A stretch of DNA of 38,907 nt. Origin: Butyrivibrio sp. GTDB lineage: Bacteria > Bacillota_A > Clostridia > Lachnospirales > Lachnospiraceae. The stretch covers positions 1 to 38,907 of the forward strand of contig JAILOW010000094.1 in assembly GCA_024690635.1 (NCBI GenBank). The letters run 5' to 3'. How positions within the stretch are numbered: position 1 is the first letter of the stretch; each line of letters opens with the position of its first letter. Both the position numbers and the translations under genes were made by a program. The notes below the pieces were generated by a model, which saw nothing but the letters and a program-made list of their open reading frames with translations, had not been told where the DNA came from and made no database searches. Positions 33,394 through 38,907 of the stretch are shown one piece after another.

Positions 33394-34050
33394 TTGAATC
33401 GATTATACATTCCTTTTCTATGGGAACTGCTTTTTGTCATAGCAACGGAACTTTTTCCCAAGCAAACCTATCATCTGTTCTTTGTTTTTTACTTGGGACT
33501 TCTATATTACTTTTATTATTTTTACAAGCAGTTTTCATTCCGAAAATTATATAAAAACCTTAAGCGGATCATTACTTTCTGGATCCCGGTAATATTTACA
33601 TTTATGGGGCTTGTTATAGTCAATTACGTCAGGCTAAATATCCTGCCTGATGCATTGGCGGCGCTTATGCCCGGTACGTTATCCGCAGTAAGGGACGGAA
33701 CAGTCAGTATTTTTGTTTCAAATGATATTTTTCCGACTATCGTATACGCATTTATGATGATAGTCATGAAGCCTGTGGCTGAAGAGCTTTTCTTCAGAAA
33801 GGCCATTATAAAATTCGGCAGTAAAAAGAAGGTTGTTGCCTTTACCATCTTAAGTCTGCTTCTGTGTGCGCTTTCCCGTGCACACGGATTTGTGGGGATA
33901 GCAGAGTGGATGCTTATGGCACTTCCCGTGACAATTGCATATCTGGCCACGAGAAATATCTATATTTCCGTTATGGCCCATGTTCTTTTTGAGTTCTACG
34001 ACAACATTTATACCGTAGTTTACGCTATCGCAAGGATATTTAACAGATAA
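33394..34050 (+). CDS. CPBP family intramembrane metalloprotease homologue
   Basis: The 218-residue protein is largely hydrophobic with about six to seven helices. It carries the CPBP (CAAX protease / bacteriocin-processing) motifs: EELFFR (Glu130-Glu131, Arg135), a His in LSRAHG about 30 residues later, and HVLFEFYDN near the C-terminus. The family includes Rce1-like proteases and bacteriocin self-immunity proteins; the substrate here is unknown. Start choice: GAGGTGAT (33382-33389) matches the 16S tail over 8 bases and is correctly spaced from TTG 33394. ATG 33388 lies inside that ribosome site, so TTG is favoured. It has its own promoter; no bacteriocin gene is adjacent. Confidence 0.85.
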   Translation: MNRLYIPFLWELLFVIATELFPKQTYHLFFVFYLGLLYYFYYFYKQFSFRKLYKNLKRIITFWIPVIFTFMGLVIVNYVRLNILPDALAALMPGTLSAVRDGTVSIFVSNDIFPTIVYAFMMIVMKPVAEELFFRKAIIKFGSKKKVVAFTILSLLLCALSRAHGFVGIAEWMLMALPVTIAYLATRNIYISVMAHVLFEFYDNIYTVVYAIARIFNR

Positions 34051-34106
34051 CCTGCGATTTTGCTGTAAAGCACAATAAACTAATCTTTTAAAGAGGAGAA
34101 AAAAGT

Positions 34107-35468
34107 ATGTTGGAGAATTTATTCAAACTCAAAGAGCACAACACAACCGTCAAGCAGGAAATCATTGCCGGCCTGACAACATTCCTTACAATGGCCTACA
34201 TTTTGGCTGTTAACCCTAACATTCTCGGGGTTGTAATGAATGCCAACGGCGTATTCCTTGCTACAGCACTTGCATCTGCAATTGCTACATTCTGTATGGC
34301 ATTTCTTGCCAACTATCCCATCGGCCTTTCCGCAGGTCTCGGACTTAATGCTTATTTCGCATATACAGTCTGCCTCGGAGAACTTGCTGACGAGGGAGCA
34401 AACGCTTTCACGATCGCTCTTACAGCTGTATTTGTAGAAGGTATTGTATTCATGGTACTTTCACTTTTCAAGTTCCGTGAGCAGATCATCAACAGCATTC
34501 CTCAGAATCTTAAATACGGTATCTCCGCAGGTATCGGTCTGTTCATCGCATTCATCGGTATGCAGAACGCACGCATCATCGTTGCAAACGATGCTACTAT
34601 CGTAGGTCTCGGAAGCTTCTCAGATCTTGATATGGTACTTGCACTTATCGGTATCGTTGTTATAGCTATTCTGGTACATTATAATGTAACAGGTGGTGTT
34701 CTTATCGGTATCATCAGCATCTGGATCCTCGGAATGATCCTTCAGGCTGCAGGCGTATATGTTCCCGCAGAGGGCACAAGCCTCTTCCCTGATTTCTCAA
34801 GAGGACTTCAGCTCGGTGCTATTTCAGAGACAGCATTCAAGCTTAACTTCGGTTGGGCATTCTCTCACATGATCCAGTTCCTTGCTATCACCTTCAGCTT
34901 CCTGTATGTAGATCTTTTCGATACAGTGGGAACAGTAGTCGGTGTTGCTGACAAGGCAGGACTTCTTGACAAGGACGGCAACCTTCCCAGAGTTGGTAAG
35001 GTATTCATGTCAGATGCTATCGGAACAACAGCAGGTGCGCTCCTTGGTACATCAACCATCACAAGCTTTGTTGAGTCCAGCGCAGGTGTTGCAGCAGGCG
35101 GAAGAACAGGTCTTACAGCACTGACAACAGGTGTTATGTTCCTTGTTTCAATCGTTCTCAGCCCGCTGTTCCTTGCAATCCCTTCATTTGCAACAGCTCC
35201 CGCTCTTATCTACGTTGGTATGCTGATGCTCATGAGCGTAACTAAGATCAAATTTGACGGTGACATCGCCGATGCAGTAGGTGCTTACCTTGCAATCGTT
35301 ATGATGCCCCTTGCATACTCAATCGCAACAGGTATCATGTTCGCAGTTATCGCCTGGGTAATCCTCAAGGTTTGCAGCAAGAAGACAAAGGACGTAAGCC
35401 CCATCATGTGGTGCGTATTTGTACTGTTTGCGCTGAGGATCATCGCACTTGTAACAAATTTCCAGTAA
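34107..35468 (+). CDS. NCS2 family purine permease (AzgA/PbuG-like)
   Basis: The 453-residue membrane transporter has about 12-14 helices. It opens MLENLFKLKEHNTTVKQEI, then AGLTTFLTMAYILAVNP, the AzgA-type signature. GLSAGLGLNAYFAYTV and LGTSTITSFVESSAGVAAGG are the two substrate-binding half-helix regions; the latter holds the conserved Glu. Such proteins take up guanine, hypoxanthine or adenine with protons. GAGGAG precedes ATG 34107. The 56-base gap upstream is too short for a purine riboswitch and I see none, so regulation is not obvious. It is followed by hflK-like at a 9-base gap and could be co-transcribed with it. Confidence 0.93.
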   Translation: MLENLFKLKEHNTTVKQEIIAGLTTFLTMAYILAVNPNILGVVMNANGVFLATALASAIATFCMAFLANYPIGLSAGLGLNAYFAYTVCLGELADEGANAFTIALTAVFVEGIVFMVLSLFKFREQIINSIPQNLKYGISAGIGLFIAFIGMQNARIIVANDATIVGLGSFSDLDMVLALIGIVVIAILVHYNVTGGVLIGIISIWILGMILQAAGVYVPAEGTSLFPDFSRGLQLGAISETAFKLNFGWAFSHMIQFLAITFSFLYVDLFDTVGTVVGVADKAGLLDKDGNLPRVGKVFMSDAIGTTAGALLGTSTITSFVESSAGVAAGGRTGLTALTTGVMFLVSIVLSPLFLAIPSFATAPALIYVGMLMLMSVTKIKFDGDIADAVGAYLAIVMMPLAYSIATGIMFAVIAWVILKVCSKKTKDVSPIMWCVFVLFALRIIALVTNFQ

Positions 35469-35477
35469 GAGGTAATG

Positions 35478-36434
35478 ATGAAGATTTTTAACAAAGGACC
35501 AAAAACTTATACATACGACCCGGACAAGAAAAAGAAGAAGTTCAGCAAAAAGGGCATTATCATTGTTCTTGTTGTGATCTTTGTTTTCCTGTTTATAGGT
35601 CAGACCTACTATTCTGTAAAAGAGCAGGAACAGGCCATTCTGACCATGTTTGGCAAGGTCATCAGAGTGGATACTGCGGGTTTGTATTTTAAACTTCCTT
35701 TTGTTCAGAGTGTTCACAAGATCGACATGACCACCCATGGCATTGGAATCGGATACGAGATCAGGGACGGACAGAATATCACCATAGAGGATGAAGGGAT
35801 CATGATCACTTCAGACTTTAACTTCGTTGACATTGACTTCTACCTTGAATACAAGGTCAGCGATCCCGTTGCCTGCTACTACAATTCGGACGAACCCGAG
35901 ATGGTCATGAAGAACATGGCCCTTGCCTGCATCAGAAACACGGTTGTTAATTACCCTGTTGACGATGTCATCACTACAGCCAAGGGACAGATACAGTCTG
36001 AAGTAAAGGAAAAGCTTCAGCAGGAGCTTACCGAAAAGAACATAGGACTTACTGTGGTAAATATTTCAGTTCAGGATGCCGAGCCTCCCACAGAGGAGAT
36101 CGTTCAGGCATTCAAGTCCGTTGAAACAGCCAAGCAGGGCAAAGAAACTGCTGTAAACAACGCTAAAAAGTACAAGAGCGAGGAGCTTCCCAAGGCGGAG
36201 GCTGCTGCAGACAAGATCCTTCAGGATGCAGAGGCCAAAAAACAGGCCAGAATAGCAGAAGCCGAAGGACAGGTGGCACGTTTCAACGAGATGTACGAAC
36301 AGTATAAACTGCAGCCTTATATCACCAAGAAGCGTCTTTTCTTTGAAACCATGGAAGATGTGCTTCCGGATCTTAAAGTTATCATCTCAGATGGCAATAC
36401 TCAGCAGCTTTTGCCATTGGAAGACTTTAATTAA
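35478..36434 (+). CDS. hflK: HflK-like SPFH/band 7 membrane protein
   Basis: The 318-residue protein has a basic N-terminus with KKKKKFSKKG, one membrane helix (about 28-48) and an SPFH/band 7 domain (about 50-215) starting near EQAILTMFGKVI. A coiled-coil region follows (about 215-290), rich in Ala, Glu and Lys (TAKQGKETAVNNAKK, EAEGQVARFNEMYEQY). HflK and HflC form a cage around the FtsH protease in the membrane and tune its access to substrates. ftsH is not in this window. ATG 35478 has AGAGG five bases upstream; the ATG one codon earlier is too close. It sits 11 bases before hflC in an obvious pair. Confidence 0.9.
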   Translation: MKIFNKGPKTYTYDPDKKKKKFSKKGIIIVLVVIFVFLFIGQTYYSVKEQEQAILTMFGKVIRVDTAGLYFKLPFVQSVHKIDMTTHGIGIGYEIRDGQNITIEDEGIMITSDFNFVDIDFYLEYKVSDPVACYYNSDEPEMVMKNMALACIRNTVVNYPVDDVITTAKGQIQSEVKEKLQQELTEKNIGLTVVNISVQDAEPPTEEIVQAFKSVETAKQGKETAVNNAKKYKSEELPKAEAAADKILQDAEAKKQARIAEAEGQVARFNEMYEQYKLQPYITKKRLFFETMEDVLPDLKVIISDGNTQQLLPLEDFN

Positions 36435-36445
36435 AGGAGGCCGCC

Positions 36446-37333
36446 ATGGAAGAAAAAAAGAAATCAGGTTTACTTAAATATTTGACCGTCGCTTTGGTGG
36501 TAGTCCTCATACTCGTTATCAGTTCAGGCTTCTATGTTGTTCACCAGAATGAGTATGTTACTGTAAGGCGTTTCGGCAAGATCATCAGCATTGCCACAGA
36601 ACCGGGACTTCATTTCAAAGCACCTGTTATTGATGACACACAGACCATCAGCGGCAGGATAGTGCTTTATGATATTCCTTCTTCTGACGTTATTACCAAG
36701 GATAAAAAGTCCATGATCACGGACACTTATGTTATCTGGAGAGTTAACGATCCTCTGAAATATGTTCAGACCCTGAATGCCATAAGTGCAAGGGCAGAGG
36801 AAAGAATAGAAGCTTCTGTTTACAATGCTACAAAAAATGCTATTTCATCCATGTCTCAGGATGAAGTTATAGAAGCAAGAGGCGAGTATCTCACCAATCT
36901 CATCACAGAGGAAGCCAATTCGGATATGACCGGATACGGTATCACCATTGTACAGGCTCAGATCAAGGCACTTGACCTGCCTGATGACAACAAACAGGCA
37001 GTGTATGAGAGAATGATCTCAGAGCGTAACAACATTGCGGCATCTTATACCGCCGAGGGTGAAGCCGAGGCTCAGAAGATCCACAATGAGACTGACAAGC
37101 AGGTCGCTATCGTAAAGGCACAGGCCCAAAAGGACGCCGCTGTTCTTGAAGCAGAGGGAGAGTCATCCTATATGGCAACTCTTTCCAAGGCTTATGATAC
37201 AGAGGACAAGGCAGACTTTTACAATTTCATCAGAGGCCTCGATGCACTTAAGGCTTCAATGGTGGGAGATAAAACCATCATACTTGATAAAAACTCAGAG
37301 ATCGCCAGGATCCTCACAGGTGATTTCAACTAA
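36446..37333 (+). CDS. hflC: HflC-like SPFH/band 7 membrane protein
   Basis: The 295-residue partner of HflK has an N-terminal membrane helix (about 11-31) and a band 7 domain (about 33-195) with GFYVVHQNEYVTVRRFGKI and GLHFKAPVID. The HflC-type RAEERIEASVYNATKNAI and YGITIVQAQIKALDLPDDN follow. The C-terminal part (about 195-260) is helical and Ala/Glu/Lys-rich (ERNNIAASYTAEGEAEAQKI), and it ends with DKNSEIARILTGDFN. AAAGGAGG before ATG 36446 is a strong ribosome site. A strong terminator follows, so hflKC ends its transcription unit. Confidence 0.93.
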   Translation: MEEKKKSGLLKYLTVALVVVLILVISSGFYVVHQNEYVTVRRFGKIISIATEPGLHFKAPVIDDTQTISGRIVLYDIPSSDVITKDKKSMITDTYVIWRVNDPLKYVQTLNAISARAEERIEASVYNATKNAISSMSQDEVIEARGEYLTNLITEEANSDMTGYGITIVQAQIKALDLPDDNKQAVYERMISERNNIAASYTAEGEAEAQKIHNETDKQVAIVKAQAQKDAAVLEAEGESSYMATLSKAYDTEDKADFYNFIRGLDALKASMVGDKTIILDKNSEIARILTGDFN

Positions 37334-37343
37334 TGATCTTTTT

Positions 37344-37384
37344 CCCGCAAAGGGCTTGAAAAAGCCCCTTGCGGGTCTTTTTTT
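37344..37384 (+). terminator. Strong terminator after hflC
   Basis: CCCGCAAAGGGCTT (37344-37357) pairs with AAAGCCCCTTGCGGG (37361-37375), with one A-C mismatch and a short GAA loop. It is followed by TC and a run of T to 37384. Confidence 0.92.
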
Positions 37385-37560
37385 ACAAGAAATCTTGATT
37401 TTTGTTCTGACTTGATGTATTTTGATTATGTAATCGCAAAAATACTATTTTCTTATAAACAAATGCAGCAATGCGGTCGTTTATTTTTCCCAAGAGATTA
37501 TTTGTATTTACATAGTGTTTTTTATTGTGCCCGGGGAGTGGCACAGGAAATGGAGTTAAT

Positions 37561-38907
37561 TTGAGAGAAAAATACGAGACATTAAAACTTAACGACCTTC
37601 GTGACATCGCAAAAAAGCGAGGCATTAAGGGTGCAACGGGCATGAAAAAGTCTGAGATCATCGACCTTATGTGTGAGCTCGATGAAAAGGAAAAGCAGGC
37701 TGCACAGGCTGCAGAGAAGCCCGCTGTAAAAAAGGAAAAGGCTCAGGATGCTGACAAGCCTGAGAAAAAGACTAAGGACGGAGCCGATACAGAAAAAGGA
37801 AAGATCAAAAAGAAGAGGATCGTTGTAACCACAGCGCAGCCTTCACAGGCTCCGGCAGAAAAACCCTCAGAGAAGCCTTCAGAGAAGCCCGCTGCTCCTA
37901 TGAAGGAAGCTGCAGCTCCTGCGGAAAAGCCTGAGAATGATACAGACGATGCAGATGGAGACAGCGCAGGCGGAATCCTTGAAGTAATGCAGGATGGCTA
38001 CGGCTTTATCAGATGCGAAAATTACCTTCCCGGTGAGAACGATGTTTACGTGGCGCCCAGCCTTATCAGAAAGTTCAATCTCAAGACCGGTGATATCCTG
38101 ATCGGTAAGTGCAGAGCAAAGAAAGAGACAGATAAGTTTGCAGCTCTTTTAAGGCTTGATACCGTAAACGGCTACAAGCCCGAAGTTGCCATGGGAAGAT
38201 GGAATTTTGAGAGCATGACTCCTGTATTCCCCAATTCCAGGATCAGACTTGAACAGCCCGGCTGCTCAGTTGCCATGAGGATCATGGATCTTATAAGCCC
38301 TATCGGTAAGGGACAGAGAGGTATGATCGTATCACCTCCCAAGGCCGGTAAGACAACACTTCTTAAGGAAGTTGCCAAGTCTATCTTAAAGGGCAATTCA
38401 GACATACACCTCATCATCCTTCTTATTGACGAAAGACCTGAGGAAGTTACAGATATCAAGGAGTCCATTGAGGGACCCAATGCGGAAGTTATCTATTCAA
38501 CCTTTGACGAGCTTCCCGAGCACCACAAGAGAGTTGCCGAGATGGTTGTTGAAAGAGCAAAGAGACTTGTTGAGCACGGAAAGGATGTTGTTATCCTTCT
38601 TGACTCCATTACAAGACTTACCCGTGCTTACAACCTGGTAGTTCCTCCTTCAGGAAGAACTCTTTCCGGTGGTCTTGATCCTGCGGCTCTTCACATGCCC
38701 AAGAGATTCTTTGGCGCAGCCAGAAACATGAGAGAGGGCGGAAGCCTTACAATCCTTGCAACAGCTCTTATTGAGACCGGCTCCAAGATGGATGATGTTA
38801 TCTACGAGGAATTCAAGGGAACAGGTAACATGGAAATGGTTCTCGACAGAAAGCTCCAGGAAAAGAGAATCTTCCCTGCTATCAATATTCCTAAGTCCAG
38901 CACAAGA
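37561..38907 (+). CDS. rho: Transcription termination factor Rho with long charged N-terminal insertion (3' end outside window)
   Basis: The reading frame is open for 449 codons and leaves the window. Residues 1-42 form the Rho N-terminal helical domain ([20 protein letters not shown]). Residues about 43-136 are a disordered Lys/Glu/Ala/Pro insertion with [11 protein letters not shown]. The cold-shock-like primary RNA site follows (about 139-205, [11 protein letters not shown] and [13 protein letters not shown]). The ATPase domain has Walker A PPKAGKTT (Lys264), DERPEEV and Walker [12 protein letters not shown]. Rho terminates untranslated RNA as a hexamer. The start is TTG 37561, supported by GGAG five bases upstream (37552-37555); no ATG or GTG in frame lies upstream. 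No clear promoter is visible in the 176-base gap before it. Confidence 0.95.
   Translation, partial: MREKYETLKLNDLRDIAKKRGIKGATGMKKSEIIDLMCELDEKEKQAAQAAEKPAVKKEKAQDADKPEKKTKDGADTEKGKIKKKRIVVTTAQPSQAPAEKPSEKPSEKPAAPMKEAAAPAEKPENDTDDADGDSAGGILEVMQDGYGFIRCENYLPGENDVYVAPSLIRKFNLKTGDILIGKCRAKKETDKFAALLRLDTVNGYKPEVAMGRWNFESMTPVFPNSRIRLEQPGCSVAMRIMDLISPIGKGQRGMIVSPPKAGKTTLLKEVAKSILKGNSDIHLIILLIDERPEEVTDIKESIEGPNAEVIYSTFDELPEHHKRVAEMVVERAKRLVEHGKDVVILLDSITRLTRAYNLVVPPSGRTLSGGLDPAALHMPKRFFGAARNMREGGSLTILATALIETGSKMDDVIYEEFKGTGNMEMVLDRKLQEKRIFPAINIPKSSTR

Noticed and set aside
33394..34050. CPBP gene as part of a bacteriocin immunity system.
   Set aside because: No precursor peptide, transporter or other bacteriocin gene is visible on either side; the family has many unrelated roles.
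34051..34106. Purine riboswitch expected upstream of the NCS2 permease.
   Set aside because: The gap is only 56 bases and contains none of the conserved purine-aptamer loops.
37862..37894. Short repeats of EKPS in the Rho gene as a possible tandem-repeat or mobile element.
   Set aside because: Only a few imperfect units lie within a low-complexity linker; there is no flanking duplication or other mobile-element feature.

Overview
The window reads as a chromosomal segment of an anaerobic Gram-positive Firmicute, most likely a Lachnospiraceae member of the Butyrivibrio/Pseudobutyrivibrio type. This is inferred from strong GGAGG-type ribosome sites, consensus sigma-A promoters (TTGACA-17-TATAAT type), a T-box leader on pheST, a pyrophosphate-type phosphofructokinase, a Re-citrate-synthase-like enzyme, a DegV protein, a GH51 arabinofuranosidase operon, and a Rho with a long charged N-terminal insertion. 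I see no insertion sequence, phage gene, CRISPR array, tRNA or rRNA. Coding density is high and codon use looks uniform, so this is mostly ordinary core chromosome.

Layout. 1-5.9 kb: a small membrane protein, a membrane-anchored endonuclease/exonuclease/phosphatase protein, PPi-type PFK, HU, a degenerate-GGDEF/EAL protein, and a DegV protein on the minus strand. 5.88-6.73 kb is the only long stretch without a protein gene. It holds a free-standing structured RNA with its own promoter and terminator, followed by the T-box leader of pheST. 6.7-14.5 kb: pheS, pheT, an M18 aminopeptidase, queA, a PilZ protein and UDP-glucose dehydrogenase, all on the plus strand. 14.5-16.9 kb: tyrA-aroA on the minus strand. 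17.1-21.3 kb: an EF-G paralogue and a seven-helix membrane EAL protein. 21.4-24.8 kb: a Re-citrate-synthase-like enzyme, a GntR/FCD regulator and NADP-isocitrate dehydrogenase. 24.9-31.2 kb: a LacI regulator, a sugar-binding lipoprotein, two permeases and an intracellular GH51 enzyme. 31.3-33.3 kb: an ABC-F ATPase on the minus strand. 33.4-38.9 kb: a CPBP membrane protease homologue, an NCS2 purine permease, HflK/HflC-like proteins and the start of rho, which runs off the window.

How the parts work together. The citrate-synthase/GntR/Icd operon fits the oxidative half-TCA route from oxaloacetate and acetyl-CoA to 2-oxoglutarate, with aconitase encoded elsewhere. Its promoter contains a 24-bp dyad over the -10 region that suits the operon's own GntR protein. 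The LacI/ABC/GH51 locus fits import and internal cleavage of arabinose-containing oligosaccharides. Three related palindromes mark likely LacI operators, and a second, unrelated perfect dyad covers the -35 and spacer of the transporter promoter. Two EAL phosphodiesterase-type proteins and one PilZ receptor indicate c-di-GMP signalling, but no intact diguanylate cyclase is present here.

The least explained item is the ~255-nt RNA at about 6019-6274. It has two arms carrying near-identical copies of a ~31-nt motif, closed by a common helix. I cannot name its family from the sequence alone.
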